A stretch of 64,000 nt of DNA from Algoriphagus lacus (GCF_003583985.1 NZ_QXML01000007.1:62001-126000), one strand, 5' to 3'; positions 33,331 to 43,508 are shown, counted from the first letter of the stretch. Numbers and translations are program-made. Notes: a model not told the origin generated them from the letters alone.

Positions 33331-36104
33331 CGGAGCAATTGAATGGTACCTTTAAGTTCCCGCTCTTTCAAGGCTGGATCCAGCACATCGAAATACACTT
33401 TGCCCGAGTAGAAATAGGTGCCAGCTGGAAGTTCATTTCCATTCTTATCGCGACCATCCCACCGGATATAGATATCATTTTCATTGAATTCCAAGCTATT
33501 GTAGCGGTATACTTCTGCTCCCCAACGATTTACAATGAAGATTTCCACACCCAATACAAATCTTGGACATTCAGAGAATGGATTGTCAAATGCCATGAAT
33601 GTGTCATTGGCACCATCTCCATTTGGAGTGAATGCATTTGGAAGGTTGTAGCTTGGACAATTGTCCACACAGACAACATTGCTTGGTTCACTTTCATTTC
33701 CGGATCTATCCACAGCCGTGATGTAATAGCAGCCTCTGTAATTAGGTAGGTTGGTAAGGGTTGTCGCCTGTTGCAGGGAGGAATATTGGCCTACCAAGTT
33801 GAATTGACCTTCTTCCCCATCAGGTGTGAAATACAGTCTATAGCCGCTGAGTTCATCGTCGCATTGCCCGGTAAAATTGGGTTCCCAGCTTAGGTCATGC
33901 TCATACGTATTGTTGTTACAAGGTTGTTCTGAAACATAGGCGGAACACTCCGGCCCCTCAAAAGTCAATACAGGAGGACATGGAAGTCGGTTATCATCCG
34001 GCTTGGCACAAGTAATTTGAGATTTGTTTTCGAGCGGATAAACCAGTCCGGCTACGTTGTACGCACCTTTAGTCACGACATAGTAGCAATATTCCAATTC
34101 CTTGACCAAAGGCTTGCCATTGAAGCTTCCATTATCCAGAAACTTAAATCCTGCTGTGGTTACGTCAACTTCGGCTATTTTGACGAAAGTTTCCGTATCA
34201 GCTGCTGCAGGATCGGTCCGGTTTCGGTAGACCTCGTGCTTAAACTCTCCAATCACATTGTTCCATGGAACGTTGAAGGTCCAGTTCAATTCAATGGCTT
34301 CATTGATGATCGTGGGCTCCAATCTCACAGAGGATGCCGCCGAGGAAGTGTCAATTTTGGTGTTATTATCCAGCAATACCACCTTGTAGTTGTACACAAG
34401 ATTCTCGGTGTTCAGGCCTTTATCCGTGAAAAGTGTGTCACTGGTAATCCCTAATGAAGTTCTGTTTTGTGTTCCCGTGAATCCCTCACTTCTCAGCAAT
34501 TCGTAGCTGTAAGGTCCCGGGAATTGTGTTTTGTCGATATCGTAAGGAGGGGTCCACTTGACAAATATTTCTCCTTGTGCTGGATCTGTGGCTTCAATGC
34601 TGACATTGGTGATAATCGGTACATCCACGTCAATGGTGATACATATCTCCTCCGAAACAATGCTTTCTCCAAGTCTTGGTTCTGGAAAAGCAGCAACCAA
34701 TCGATAACAGTATGTATTTCCTGGTGCAAGGCCTTCTCCACCGTTCAAATCATTGAACGAGAAAGTTGTCATGTCGGTGGTTCCGATCAATTCATAACCC
34801 GGACGAATACCGGTTTCGCAGGAATCTGGCTCATAGGGGTCAGAATTTATTCTTCTCCAGATCTGCATTTCTTTGGCAGAATTGGCGCAGACATAGGGAT
34901 CCCAGTTGAGTTCTACAGTTCTACCGGATTGTTGTTCGAGGTCATCCCATACCGGAGGAGGACCGATTACCTTAATTTTCCAAGTTTTGATGTCCACCAA
35001 TTTTGGTCCTGATCTGGGTTGATCTGTGATTCTCACCCGGACTTCATATTCCCTTGCTCTTACATGATTGCATACAGTCTGCCAGGTAAAATTGACAATT
35101 CCCGGCTGAGGCTGAAATTTACTTTCCGGAGAATAAGAGGCAGGAGAGGTCGTGATTTCAATGGGCTCACCGAAGACTTCAATTTTTATTGGATCGCCAT
35201 CCGGATCTGATCCCTGGATAATTTCTTTGATCAAAGTACCTGCCTCAACACAAAGGTCATCCGGTAAAAGAAGTTCCGGTCTGCGGTTGTTTGAGTTTTC
35301 GATAATGATTTGCATGTCCCGAACCACATATCCAATGAGTTCGAATTTTCCATCGATTTTTCTCCATTCCTGAATTCGGAATGCTACGTTAAACTGGCCT
35401 GCAGTACCGGGTGCATCCCAAATCAGATCTCCAAAAACTGGATCAATGTCCAAGACTGCAGGTGTGCTGCCGTCTTGTTGGCTTTGGCTGAATTCGGCAT
35501 CAGCTGGGCTTCTGTAGTTGTTAACAGGTCTTTCGAATGCCTGCTTTGGAGTGTCCATCACATAGGACAAACTGTCTCCGTCCGGATCAAAAGCTCCTGG
35601 ATTGTGGATGTAGCGAACATTTACAGCACCATTGTCTACAGGAGGAATGGTCAATACAGGGGAATTATTTACTCCGATAAATGGATCTATGTTTATTTCG
35701 GTTTCCACATAAAAAGGCGTATCCACCGAGTTGTCCATATTCAATGTCAGGTCATTTCGGTTGAATTCCTGAAAACGGATCTTGTATCGTCCAGGTCCTT
35801 GAAAAGTGTGGGTAATAACAAAGGTGTTTTTCTCAATTTGATCACCGAGATCCTCGACCAAGGAGAAATCACTTTCGGTATTTAACTGTTCCTCTCTGCC
35901 GTCACCAAAATTGATCGTACCGGGTCCAAACACCACACTGGATCGGGTGTCTGTGTAGCCGACCACGGTGATTCGATAAGTAAGCGTCTGAACAGAGATG
36001 CGCTCGGCGATGATTTCCCCTGCCCGGATGTGAGTGGCAAAAGCCGATGAAATTCCAGCAATGAGGTAAATAAAAAATATCCCTAAGGAAAGTTTAAGCT
36101 TCAT
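33327..36104 (-). CDS. Large secreted protein with T9SS type B (gliding-motility) C-terminal domain
   Basis: A 925-residue protein. Signal peptide at 1-23 (ending SSAFA), then THIRAGEI, common at the mature start of such cargo. The middle has beta-sandwich domains of PKD/cadherin and FN3 character (for example PGNTYCYRLVAAFPEPR, GCYYITAVDRSGN). The last ~107 residues from about 819 are the CHU_C sorting domain: LPNAFTPNGDGANDTF, NRWGAEVYRY, WDGRDKNGNELPAGTYFY. This domain directs export through the type IX system and surface anchoring. About 17 cysteines are spread along the chain. Likely an adhesin or surface structural protein. Confidence 0.9.
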   Translation of the reverse strand: MKLKLSLGIFFIYLIAGISSAFATHIRAGEIIAERISVQTLTYRITVVGYTDTRSSVVFGPGTINFGDGREEQLNTESDFSLVEDLGDQIEKNTFVITHTFQGPGRYKIRFQEFNRNDLTLNMDNSVDTPFYVETEINIDPFIGVNNSPVLTIPPVDNGAVNVRYIHNPGAFDPDGDSLSYVMDTPKQAFERPVNNYRSPADAEFSQSQQDGSTPAVLDIDPVFGDLIWDAPGTAGQFNVAFRIQEWRKIDGKFELIGYVVRDMQIIIENSNNRRPELLLPDDLCVEAGTLIKEIIQGSDPDGDPIKIEVFGEPIEITTSPASYSPESKFQPQPGIVNFTWQTVCNHVRAREYEVRVRITDQPRSGPKLVDIKTWKIKVIGPPPVWDDLEQQSGRTVELNWDPYVCANSAKEMQIWRRINSDPYEPDSCETGIRPGYELIGTTDMTTFSFNDLNGGEGLAPGNTYCYRLVAAFPEPRLGESIVSEEICITIDVDVPIITNVSIEATDPAQGEIFVKWTPPYDIDKTQFPGPYSYELLRSEGFTGTQNRTSLGITSDTLFTDKGLNTENLVYNYKVVLLDNNTKIDTSSAASSVRLEPTIINEAIELNWTFNVPWNNVIGEFKHEVYRNRTDPAAADTETFVKIAEVDVTTAGFKFLDNGSFNGKPLVKELEYCYYVVTKGAYNVAGLVYPLENKSQITCAKPDDNRLPCPPVLTFEGPECSAYVSEQPCNNNTYEHDLSWEPNFTGQCDDELSGYRLYFTPDGEEGQFNLVGQYSSLQQATTLTNLPNYRGCYYITAVDRSGNESEPSNVVCVDNCPSYNLPNAFTPNGDGANDTFMAFDNPFSECPRFVLGVEIFIVNRWGAEVYRYNSLEFNENDIYIRWDGRDKNGNELPAGTYFYSGKVYFDVLDPALKERELKGTIQLLR

Positions 36105-36344
36105 GTTTGGTCAACTTTGGTGATTCTATACCTGAAAACGCCGGAGAAATGGAAAAGTTAACACCGGAGACTTCAGTTCAGGTTTTTCTACCTATACGAA
36201 ATAAATGGAAGTAAGTAGAAATTCCCCGGAAATTCAAACAATAAAAATAAACAGTCTGTTAGCGGACCAAATAAAAGGAAGATTTGAGCCTTAAAAGTAA
36301 ACTATTTAGAACCTTTTAAAATAAGAGAATGGAATTCGATTGCA
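36105..36344. other. Intergenic spacer, no gene seen
   Basis: Together with the promoter to its right this is the 320-base divergent spacer between the T9SS cargo gene and sdhC. It is AT-rich and has no open frame with a credible start. I found no TTG/TAnnTTTG pair for the minus-strand gene. Confidence 0.5.
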
Positions 36345-36375
36345 TTGTTTGCTACCACTTCCCCGTGTAAATTTG
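36345..36375 (+). promoter_or_regulatory. Promoter of the sdhCAB operon
   Basis: TTG at 36345-36347, 20-base spacer and TAAATTTG at 36368-36375, an exact fit to the Bacteroidota consensus. Transcription would begin near 36382 with a leader of about 43 bases. Confidence 0.6.
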
Positions 36376-36424
36376 GCCGCATAATAATCAAAGGCTTTCG
36401 TTCTAAACTAATCTTAAAAATTGT

Positions 36425-37105
36425 ATGAGCTGGGTTACAAAAACCTTGAAAAGCACCCTCGGTAGAAAGTTGGTTATGGCCTTGACCGGGCTATTTCTGA
36501 TTCTCTTTTTGACAGGTCACGTTTCCGGAAATTTACTGTTGTTCAAAGGAGACGGTGGCGAGGCATTTAACATGTATGCCAAGTTCATGACCACCAATCC
36601 GATTGTCAAAATTCTTTCTTACCTGACTTACATTTCGGTGATCGGTCACGTAATTTATTCCATCGCACTCGGTCAACTTAACAAATCTGCCAGACCTGTT
36701 GGCTACGCTGAATCCAAAGCTTCAACCAACAGCACCTGGGCTTCTAGAAATATGGGTGTTTTGGGCACAATCATCCTTCTTTTCTTGGTTGGACATATGT
36801 ACAGCTTTTGGTATCAGATGCATTGGGGAGGAATCCCAACTGTCGTTTACGGTACTGAGGAATACAAAGATCTTTACAGCGTAGTGCAAGTGGCTTTTCA
36901 GCAAACTTGGATGGTAGCACTTTACGTTATCGCAATGGGGTTTCTGGGGTTTCACCTTTCTCACGGATTTTCTTCCGCTTTCCAGACTTTGGGATTAAAC
37001 CACGTCAAATATTCTCCGGCCATCAAAGCAGTCGGAAAGTTCTATTGTATTGTGGTGCCGGTTCTATTTGCCAGCATGCCACTTTATATCTATTTCACCA
37101 GCTAA
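36425..37105 (+). CDS. sdhC: Succinate dehydrogenase cytochrome b558 subunit
   Basis: A 226-residue membrane subunit with five predicted helices and histidines in the right places for two haems b (for example LTGHVSGNL, ISVIGHVIYS, LVGHMYSF, LGFHLSHGF). It anchors the catalytic subunits and passes electrons to menaquinone. A single membrane subunit of this type, as in Bacillus and Wolinella, is normal for Bacteroidota, so no sdhD is expected. First gene of sdhCAB, 13 bases before sdhA. Confidence 0.93.
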   Translation: MSWVTKTLKSTLGRKLVMALTGLFLILFLTGHVSGNLLLFKGDGGEAFNMYAKFMTTNPIVKILSYLTYISVIGHVIYSIALGQLNKSARPVGYAESKASTNSTWASRNMGVLGTIILLFLVGHMYSFWYQMHWGGIPTVVYGTEEYKDLYSVVQVAFQQTWMVALYVIAMGFLGFHLSHGFSSAFQTLGLNHVKYSPAIKAVGKFYCIVVPVLFASMPLYIYFTS

Positions 37106-37118
37106 TTAATAGTCCCGT

Positions 37119-39053
37119 ATGATACTAGATTCCAAAATACCTGCTGGTCCTTTGGCAGAAAAATGGACTAAGCACAAGTTTAACAGCAAGCTGGTCAATC
37201 CGGCAAACAAAAGAAAATACGATGTCATCGTAGTGGGTACAGGTTTGGCAGGTGCATCTGCAGCTGCTTCATTGGCGGAGTTGGGTTACAATGTCAAAGC
37301 ATTTACTTTCCATGATAGCCCCCGAAGAGCGCACTCTATTGCAGCTCAGGGAGGAATCAACGCTGCTAAAAACTATCAAAACGACGGGGATTCTATTTTC
37401 AGATTATTCTATGACACCATCAAGGGAGGAGATTACCGAGCCCGTGAAGCCAACGTGTACCGATTGGCAGAGGTGTCTGTAAAAATCATCGATCAGTGCG
37501 TGGCTCAAGGAGTTCCTTTTGCCAGAGAGTATGGTGGATTGCTAGCCAACCGTTCCTTTGGTGGAGCACAAGTTTCCCGTACGTTCTACGCCCGTGGTCA
37601 AACCGGGCAGCAGTTGCTTTTGGGTGCTTATTCAGCTCTGAGCAGACAAGTTGCCAATGGTAAAGTGAAATTGTATCCACGTACAGAAATGATGGACGTG
37701 GTCATGATAGATGGTCATGCACGAGGTATTGTTACCCGTAACCTGATCACCGGAGCAGTGGAAACTCATGCTGCACATGCAGTGCTTCTTTGTACCGGTG
37801 GATATGGCAACGTGTTTTTCCTTTCAACAAATGCAATGGGTTGCAACGTAACAGCAGCTTGGAGAGCTCACAAGCGTGGTGCTTACTTTGCCAACCCTTG
37901 CTTTACTCAAATCCACCCAACTTGTATTCCGGTATCTGGAGATCATCAGTCCAAGTTGACCTTGATGTCAGAATCCCTTAGAAATGACGGTCGAGTTTGG
38001 GTACCTGCTACAAAAGAAACTGCTGAGAAACTTCGAAAAGGACAAATCAAAGCAAACGATATCAAGGAGGAAGACAGAGATTACTTCCTGGAGAGAAAAT
38101 ATCCTTCTTTTGGTAACCTTGTACCACGTGATGTGGCATCAAGAAATGCAAAATATGTGTGTGATGAAGGCCGTGGCGTAAACGAGACCGGAGAGGCAGT
38201 TTTCCTTGATTTCCGGGATGCAATCAAGCGTGACAGCCGTAAGGTGATCGAACAGAAATACGGTAACCTCTTTGATATGTACAAGCAGATCACCGGAGAG
38301 GATCCTTATGAAGTTCCCATGATGATCTATCCAGCTGTTCACTACACAATGGGCGGACTTTGGGTTGATTACAACCTGATGACCACCATTCCGGGATTGT
38401 ATGCTCTTGGAGAGGCAAACTTCTCCGATCACGGCGCAAACCGACTGGGAGCTTCAGCATTGATGCAGGGATTGGCAGATGGTTATTTTGTGATTCCTTA
38501 CACTATTGGTGACTATCTCGCTCAAACACCTCCTGTCAAGGTAGATGTCAATCATCCCGAATTCTCAAAAGTTGCTATGGAAGTCAAGGACAGAATTAGT
38601 CACTTGCTCAATATTGACGGTAAGAAAACGGTTGATCACTTTCACAAAAGATTGGGCAAAATCATGTGGAATGAGTGCGGAATGGCTCGTACCGAAGAAG
38701 GCTTGAAAAAAGCAAAAGCTGAAATCAAAGCACTTAAAAAAGAATTCTGGTCAGATGTTAAAGTACTAGGTGCTAATGAAGAACTGAATTTGTCTTTGGA
38801 AAAAGCGCACCGAGTAGCAGATTTTATTGAATTGGGTGAGTTAATGATCGATGACGCATTGAACAGAAACGAATCCTGTGGAGGTCACTTCCGTGAAGAA
38901 TATCAGACACCTGAAGGAGAAGCACTTCGTGACGACGAAAATTACGCGTACGTAGCTGCTTGGAAATACGTCGGAGAAAATCAGGAAGAGGAGCTTTACA
39001 AAGAGCCGTTGGTTTTCGAAAACGTGAAGCTGACTCAGCGTTCATACAAATAA
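37119..39053 (+). CDS. sdhA: Succinate dehydrogenase/fumarate reductase flavoprotein subunit
   Basis: A 644-residue flavoprotein. The FAD Rossmann motif is [14 protein letters not shown] (37-50), the covalent FAD histidine H72 lies in [15 protein letters not shown], and FAD/substrate motifs [10 protein letters not shown] and [18 protein letters not shown] follow. It oxidises succinate to fumarate at the cytoplasmic face of the membrane. Central gene of the sdhCAB operon. Confidence 0.97.
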   Translation: MILDSKIPAGPLAEKWTKHKFNSKLVNPANKRKYDVIVVGTGLAGASAAASLAELGYNVKAFTFHDSPRRAHSIAAQGGINAAKNYQNDGDSIFRLFYDTIKGGDYRAREANVYRLAEVSVKIIDQCVAQGVPFAREYGGLLANRSFGGAQVSRTFYARGQTGQQLLLGAYSALSRQVANGKVKLYPRTEMMDVVMIDGHARGIVTRNLITGAVETHAAHAVLLCTGGYGNVFFLSTNAMGCNVTAAWRAHKRGAYFANPCFTQIHPTCIPVSGDHQSKLTLMSESLRNDGRVWVPATKETAEKLRKGQIKANDIKEEDRDYFLERKYPSFGNLVPRDVASRNAKYVCDEGRGVNETGEAVFLDFRDAIKRDSRKVIEQKYGNLFDMYKQITGEDPYEVPMMIYPAVHYTMGGLWVDYNLMTTIPGLYALGEANFSDHGANRLGASALMQGLADGYFVIPYTIGDYLAQTPPVKVDVNHPEFSKVAMEVKDRISHLLNIDGKKTVDHFHKRLGKIMWNECGMARTEEGLKKAKAEIKALKKEFWSDVKVLGANEELNLSLEKAHRVADFIELGELMIDDALNRNESCGGHFREEYQTPEGEALRDDENYAYVAAWKYVGENQEEELYKEPLVFENVKLTQRSYK

Positions 39054-39082
39054 TCTTAAGACAAAAATTCATAGCTATCCAT

Positions 39083-39832
39083 ATGAAATTGACTTTAAAA
39101 ATCTGGAGACAAAAAAATGCATCAGACAAAGGTGGTTTTGCCACCTACCCTGTTGATCACGTTTCCAAAGACATGTCTTTCCTTGAAATGCTGGACGTGT
39201 TGAATGAAAATTTAACTGAAAAAGGCGAAGATCCGGTTCATTTCGATCATGATTGCCGAGAAGGTATCTGTGGGACATGTTCTTTGTACATCAATGGCAA
39301 ACCACATGGCCCACTTCAGACCACTACTTGTCAGTTGCACATGAGATCTTTTAACGATGGGGAAACGATCACCATTGAGCCTTGGAGAGCAAAAGCATTT
39401 CCGGTTTTGAAAGACTTGGTAGTTGACAGATCTGCATTTGATCGGATCATCCAGGCGGGAGGATATGTTTCTGTGAACACCGGTGGTGTCCCCGATGCCA
39501 ACGAAATCCCAATTCCAAAAACCGTGGCGGATTTGGCTATGGATGCTGCTCAGTGTATCGGATGCGGCGCCTGTGTAGCAGCTTGCAAAAATGCTTCTGC
39601 CATGCTCTTTACTTCTGCAAAAATTTCCCAGTTGGCTCTTTTGCCACAGGGTCAGGTAGAACGGAAAACCAGAGCTGAAAAGATGGTAGCTCAGATGGAT
39701 GCAGAAGGCTTTGGAGCTTGTACCAATACCGGAGCTTGTGAAGCAGAATGTCCAAAAGGCATTTCTATCACAAACATTGCCCGAATGAACAGAGAATATT
39801 TCTCCGCTGTGGTCAGCAGCGAAAACATGTAA
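39083..39832 (+). CDS. sdhB: Succinate dehydrogenase/fumarate reductase iron-sulfur subunit
   Basis: A 249-residue protein from ATG 39083, 29 bases after sdhA. The plant-type [2Fe-2S] ligands are C58, C63, C66 and C83 (CREGICGTC...C), and the C-terminal ferredoxin domain has [12 protein letters not shown] and CEAECPKG for [4Fe-4S] and [3Fe-4S]. It carries electrons from FAD to the haem subunit. The frame is open further upstream into sdhA but this ATG gives the family start. Followed by a terminator. Confidence 0.96.
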   Translation: MKLTLKIWRQKNASDKGGFATYPVDHVSKDMSFLEMLDVLNENLTEKGEDPVHFDHDCREGICGTCSLYINGKPHGPLQTTTCQLHMRSFNDGETITIEPWRAKAFPVLKDLVVDRSAFDRIIQAGGYVSVNTGGVPDANEIPIPKTVADLAMDAAQCIGCGACVAACKNASAMLFTSAKISQLALLPQGQVERKTRAEKMVAQMDAEGFGACTNTGACEAECPKGISITNIARMNREYFSAVVSSENM

Positions 39833-39857
39833 TTATTACCTTTTTCAATTCAAAAAG

Positions 39858-39882
39858 GCCGGGGATTTTCCCGGCTTTTTTT
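39858..39882 (+). terminator. Terminator of sdhCAB
   Basis: Stem GCCGGG / CCCGGC (39858-39863 with 39870-39875), six-base loop and a T run of seven, 25 bases after the sdhB stop. Confidence 0.85.
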
Positions 39883-39909
39883 GTTTTCTTCAGAATCAAA
39901 ACTCCTTCT

Positions 39910-40350
39910 ATGAAAAATTTTAAGGTTTTTTCTCCTGCAGAACGGCTTTCGGACCTTCAAAAAGATGTGCTCGCTGATTTTTTGGTTAAGGAATTGGGAG
40001 AATTTGGAGACCAGAAGAAAGACGTGGTAAGCTGTTTGGAATATGCGATGACAAGTGAAAAAGGGCCGGGGGGATTGGTGATTACAGCAGGGGAGTTTCC
40101 TCTATTGGAAGCTGCGTTGGTAGTGAATCACACGGGAATGGCAGGTTACATCCCTGAGCATATCCTGGTCTATTTTGCTGTTTCGGAAAATTTGAGGGGA
40201 AAAGGATTGGGGCAAGAAATGATGGAGTTCTTATTGGGAAAATTACCAGGAGGAATTGCGCTGCACGTAGAGCCGAATAATCCGGCGATTCATTTATACG
40301 AAAAGCTGGGCTTCACCAACAAATACCTGGAAATGAGACTTTCTAGATAA
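39910..40350 (+). CDS. GNAT family N-acetyltransferase
   Basis: A 146-residue acetyltransferase. Motif A is SENLRGKGLGQEMM and motif B AIHLYEKLGFTNKYLEM. The ATG at 39910, just after the sdh terminator, gives a compact domain; the frame is open upstream but through the terminator. Substrate unknown. Convergent with the diheme cytochrome gene, one base between their stops. Confidence 0.8.
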   Translation: MKNFKVFSPAERLSDLQKDVLADFLVKELGEFGDQKKDVVSCLEYAMTSEKGPGGLVITAGEFPLLEAALVVNHTGMAGYIPEHILVYFAVSENLRGKGLGQEMMEFLLGKLPGGIALHVEPNNPAIHLYEKLGFTNKYLEMRLSR

Positions 40351-40351
40351 T

Positions 40352-41452
40352 TTATTTCTCTGGTTCCATGCTGTTGATCCATTGGCGAATCAATTCAACT
40401 CCCTCCCGATGAACAGTGGATCGGCCCAATTCAGGCATAGCCACCCCGACTTCGGTGGAATTCATGCGGTGGGTGAGGATGGACTGATCAGCTTGCCCTG
40501 GTACAATATCAAATTTGAAACTACCGGACCCTTTTCCTGCAGCAACAGGAGTTTTGTTGATGCCAAGTTTCATAGCCTCTTTTTGGTCATAAGTTAAAAA
40601 GAGGCCAGAGGTACTGGCAGGTCCTTCTGCACTGTGGCAATGTGAACAGTTGATGTCTAGGTATGCCATGGCCCGATCTTCCAAACTCTGGGTTTGATCC
40701 TCGTAATTGATCATCGCTGGATGAGCAGACTCTCCCTCGAATCCTTCCAGTTTGCCCAGTTCACTGAGGTATTCCAGTTGATTTTTCTTTACCGTTCCAT
40801 AGTCCAGTTCATTGTTCAAATGTTGGATTTTGACACCAATTGGAGCCATTTGTTCGGATTTGTTATGACAGCTTTTGCACTGATTCTTGTTTGGTACAAT
40901 GTAATTGATGATTTGATCTTTTCCGGAGTAATCGATAAAGCTCACCTCAGTTTCAGCGCCGACTACTTTTAAGACCGCATCGGTTTGCTCTTCGTTCCAT
41001 ACATACGGATAAGCAACCCAACCCATTTCTTCATTTATGAGCAATCTGGTTTCGATGATTCGTCTTTCGCCTTCTGGTTTTCTGAAATCAGTTGGGTAAT
41101 AAAAATTTTTGATCAAAACCGATCCCTTTGGAAGATCCAAATCAGATCCGTCAATTTTGGCTTTTTGTCCTGCTGGAATAAAGACAAAACGGCTTTTCAG
41201 GGCATAATCGGTAAAAAGCGAAGAAGCCGGTTTGTAGAGAATCACCTCTTGGTTAGGCTCAAGATTTTTCATTTCACCTGTGAAAAAACCGTAAGTCGAA
41301 AGCCTTTTGTATGGAAACAGTCCTGTAGCTGCCTCTTCCTCAAACGGTTTGGATTTGGAAGGTGATTTTTGATCTGCTTTTTGGCAGGAAATCAAAAACG
41401 CCAGACTAAGGCCCAGTGTACAGATGGCAAGTTTCCAGTTCATTTTTTTCAT
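40352..41452 (-). CDS. Diheme c-type cytochrome lipoprotein (SO2930-like)
   Basis: A 366-residue lipoprotein (lipobox LISC, C23) with two CxxCH haem sites: CKSCH at 192-196 and CSHCH at 269-273. An N-terminal beta-rich domain of about 150 residues (YKRLSTYGFFTG, LFTDYALKSRFVFIPAG) precedes the cytochrome part. It matches the layout of a family typified by Shewanella SO2930, which as I recall is usually encoded next to a parallel beta-helix protein, as here. Redox partner unknown. Encoded 33 bases after the beta-helix gene and cotranscribed. Confidence 0.8.
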   Translation of the reverse strand: MKKMNWKLAICTLGLSLAFLISCQKADQKSPSKSKPFEEEAATGLFPYKRLSTYGFFTGEMKNLEPNQEVILYKPASSLFTDYALKSRFVFIPAGQKAKIDGSDLDLPKGSVLIKNFYYPTDFRKPEGERRIIETRLLINEEMGWVAYPYVWNEEQTDAVLKVVGAETEVSFIDYSGKDQIINYIVPNKNQCKSCHNKSEQMAPIGVKIQHLNNELDYGTVKKNQLEYLSELGKLEGFEGESAHPAMINYEDQTQSLEDRAMAYLDINCSHCHSAEGPASTSGLFLTYDQKEAMKLGINKTPVAAGKGSGSFKFDIVPGQADQSILTHRMNSTEVGVAMPELGRSTVHREGVELIRQWINSMEPEK

Positions 41453-41485
41453 GATCTTTTGTTCACTCCTTTTTTACAAAAAACC

Positions 41486-42784
41486 TTATAATCCCACCAA
41501 ACCTGAACTGTCAGTCCTTACAGTCACGGTGCAGTTTTGAAAAAGCTGATAGTCCTTGAAGGACTCAATGTTTTCTTCCCCATCCATTAGATAGAAACGC
41601 GTGAAATAGAGGTTTTCGATACCTTTTTCCTGGATGCAGATTTTCATCGGATTTGTCTCGATAGTTTCGCTGATGGACTTGTCCCAAATCCCGTCGTAGA
41701 TGATGTCCTGCGTTAGGCCAGGCCCGTAGGCATTGTGCACGCTGACCAGTTGACCCAATTCCCGGGTCAAATCCGGCATGTTGAGTGTTTCTTTCTCGTA
41801 TTGGTTGTCATGAACGAAAACCCCCACCGTGTATGGAGACCAGTTTGGAGCTTCTGCAGGGAAACCCGTGATCTGATAGCTGGCGATGGAAACACCGGCA
41901 GTTTTGTTTCTCAGGATTCGATTGTTGTAAATCTCCACCTCCTTGGCAGCCAAAAGGACTACTCCTGAACCGGGAGGAATCATCGTTACCGTGTTGCCGT
42001 TTGGCCCTTCACCAAGTGGAGTTGCGAAGTTTTCGTGGTTGTTGTCGATGATGTCGTTGTCGTAGATTTTCGTCCCTTTTCCGTCAGATTTTGGTAGTCC
42101 TGGGAGATTAAAGACCAAAATTCCTCCTGAATTATCCCGAGCAGTATTTCCAAAAACCTCCGCATTGTCGGAATTTTCGATTTCGATTCCTGCCACATTT
42201 CCAAAGGCCAGGGAATTTTTCACGACGATATTTTCAGACTGACCGACATAGATTCCTGCGTCTTTTGAGTGGGAGGCGATACATTCATCAATCACCACAT
42301 TTTTACACTGAACAGGATAGATCGCATAAGTTCCGTTTTTGGATTTGTCCCCATTGGTCCAGGTGACATTAATCCGCCGGAAGGTAATTCCGTCGGTATG
42401 TTGGGCTTTGATTCCGTCTCCGGGTGCATCCTCGATGCTTAAATCTTCGACGCTGATATTATTTCCGACGATTTTGACTCCTTCTCCTCCTGATTTGAGG
42501 TTTCGGAATGAAAGTACCGTTTGGTCCATCCCCGCACCTTTTATTTTAATGTGAGACTTGTTGTCCAAAATCAACTGAGTGTTCAATTCAAAGAATCCCG
42601 CCGGAATCTCGATGGTGCTGGAATCTTCCGCCATGATAAAGTCTTCGATCACTTTCTCGACTTCTTCCTGGCTGGCCCGGGTGAGTGTGGTTGAATCAAA
42701 GGTCTGCTCAGTGGTAGTTGTACCGCAGGAGAAAAATCCCGCAATTGGAAGAAAAGCAAAGAAATAGCGGAGTAATTTTCTCAT
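41486..42784 (-). CDS. Parallel beta-helix repeat lipoprotein
   Basis: A 432-residue lipoprotein (lipobox FFSC, C20). After a short helix the chain forms a right-handed beta-helix: ladder-like repeats such as GVKIVGNNISVEDLSIEDA, GIEIENSDNAEVFGNTA and GVVLLAAKEVEIYNNRILR, many with Asn at the turn. Such folds bind or cleave polysaccharides; I see no clear lyase catalytic set. It pairs with the diheme cytochrome downstream, a combination seen in other bacteria, so the two probably act in one envelope process. Confidence 0.8.
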   Translation of the reverse strand: MRKLLRYFFAFLPIAGFFSCGTTTTEQTFDSTTLTRASQEEVEKVIEDFIMAEDSSTIEIPAGFFELNTQLILDNKSHIKIKGAGMDQTVLSFRNLKSGGEGVKIVGNNISVEDLSIEDAPGDGIKAQHTDGITFRRINVTWTNGDKSKNGTYAIYPVQCKNVVIDECIASHSKDAGIYVGQSENIVVKNSLAFGNVAGIEIENSDNAEVFGNTARDNSGGILVFNLPGLPKSDGKGTKIYDNDIIDNNHENFATPLGEGPNGNTVTMIPPGSGVVLLAAKEVEIYNNRILRNKTAGVSIASYQITGFPAEAPNWSPYTVGVFVHDNQYEKETLNMPDLTRELGQLVSVHNAYGPGLTQDIIYDGIWDKSISETIETNPMKICIQEKGIENLYFTRFYLMDGEENIESFKDYQLFQNCTVTVRTDSSGLVGL

Positions 42785-42813
42785 AGTCTTTTGGGAAAGG
42801 GTGAAATATTCCT

Positions 42814-42821
42814 CAAAAGTA
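42814..42821 (-). promoter_or_regulatory. Candidate -7 element of the beta-helix/cytochrome operon
   Basis: TACTTTTG on the minus strand, exact match to TAnnTTTG, 30 bases before the ATG; no TTG at the proper distance. Weak as a call. Confidence 0.3.
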
Positions 42822-42862
42822 CCTGATGCTCAAAGAAGAATCTCTTGAGAAAAGTCAATAAA

Positions 42863-43426
42863 TCAAATCTTGGCCCTGATCCTGCTGAGTGTTTCGATAC
42901 TCATGTCCAGGTAGGAGGCAATCTGCCCGACTGAAGCTTTGTGAATGATTTTTGGTCGATATTCCATCAAATCCAGGTATCTGTCTCGAGCGGATTTGAA
43001 TTTTGCAAAAATCAACTGCTCTTCCAGCGTCACATAATATTGTTCCAAAATCAACCGATAGGTACGTTCCAGATCATGGTGTTTTTCGAAAAGTTTTAAC
43101 AAAGCCTTGTGATTGATTCGGGCGACTTTTGACTTTTCCATGGCCTCGATATTTTCATAGGAGGGTTTTCTGGATATAAAGGAGTGCATGGATGTCAAAA
43201 ATTCTTTTTCCAGAGAAAAGGATACAGTAATGTCCTTATTTTCTCTGACGTAAAAACTTCTTGCCGAGCCTTCGATGATAAAGTAAAGGTGATCGCACAC
43301 CCTTCCTTCCTTCTCCAGCAATTCACCTTTTTCGTATGAAAGTGTTTCAATTTCACCACTAAAGGCGTTTTTTGCCTCTTCACTTAGTCCTGGAAACAGA
43401 TCAAACATTCCGGAAATTTTTTCCAT
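42863..43426 (-). CDS. Crp/Fnr-family transcriptional regulator
   Basis: A 187-residue regulator. The N-terminal cyclic-nucleotide-binding-like beta-roll spans about 10-115 (LEKEGRVCDHLYFIIEGSA), joined by a long helix to a helix-turn-helix at the very C-terminus (SVGQIASYLDMSIETLSRI). The ligand-binding arginine/glutamate set of true Crp is not evident, so the effector is open. Lies upstream of the beta-helix and cytochrome genes on the same strand and divergent from a barrel gene, so either may be its target. Confidence 0.85.
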   Translation of the reverse strand: MEKISGMFDLFPGLSEEAKNAFSGEIETLSYEKGELLEKEGRVCDHLYFIIEGSARSFYVRENKDITVSFSLEKEFLTSMHSFISRKPSYENIEAMEKSKVARINHKALLKLFEKHHDLERTYRLILEQYYVTLEEQLIFAKFKSARDRYLDLMEYRPKIIHKASVGQIASYLDMSIETLSRIRAKI

Positions 43427-43508
43427 GTTGCGTTTTTAAAAAGTCAAGTTTAGACAAGAATTGGGTATTCTTACGTTAGCTTTATGGAAATTAACTAATA
43501 AAAGGATT

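Noticed and set aside
34467..35885. Open frames on the plus strand through the T9SS cargo gene
   Set aside because: They are antisense to a protein with clear signal peptide and sorting domain, and show no coherent motif.
38960..39082. Longer N-terminus for sdhB extending into sdhA
   Set aside because: ATG 39083 gives the normal family start for the iron-sulfur subunit; the extension is out-of-frame sdhA.
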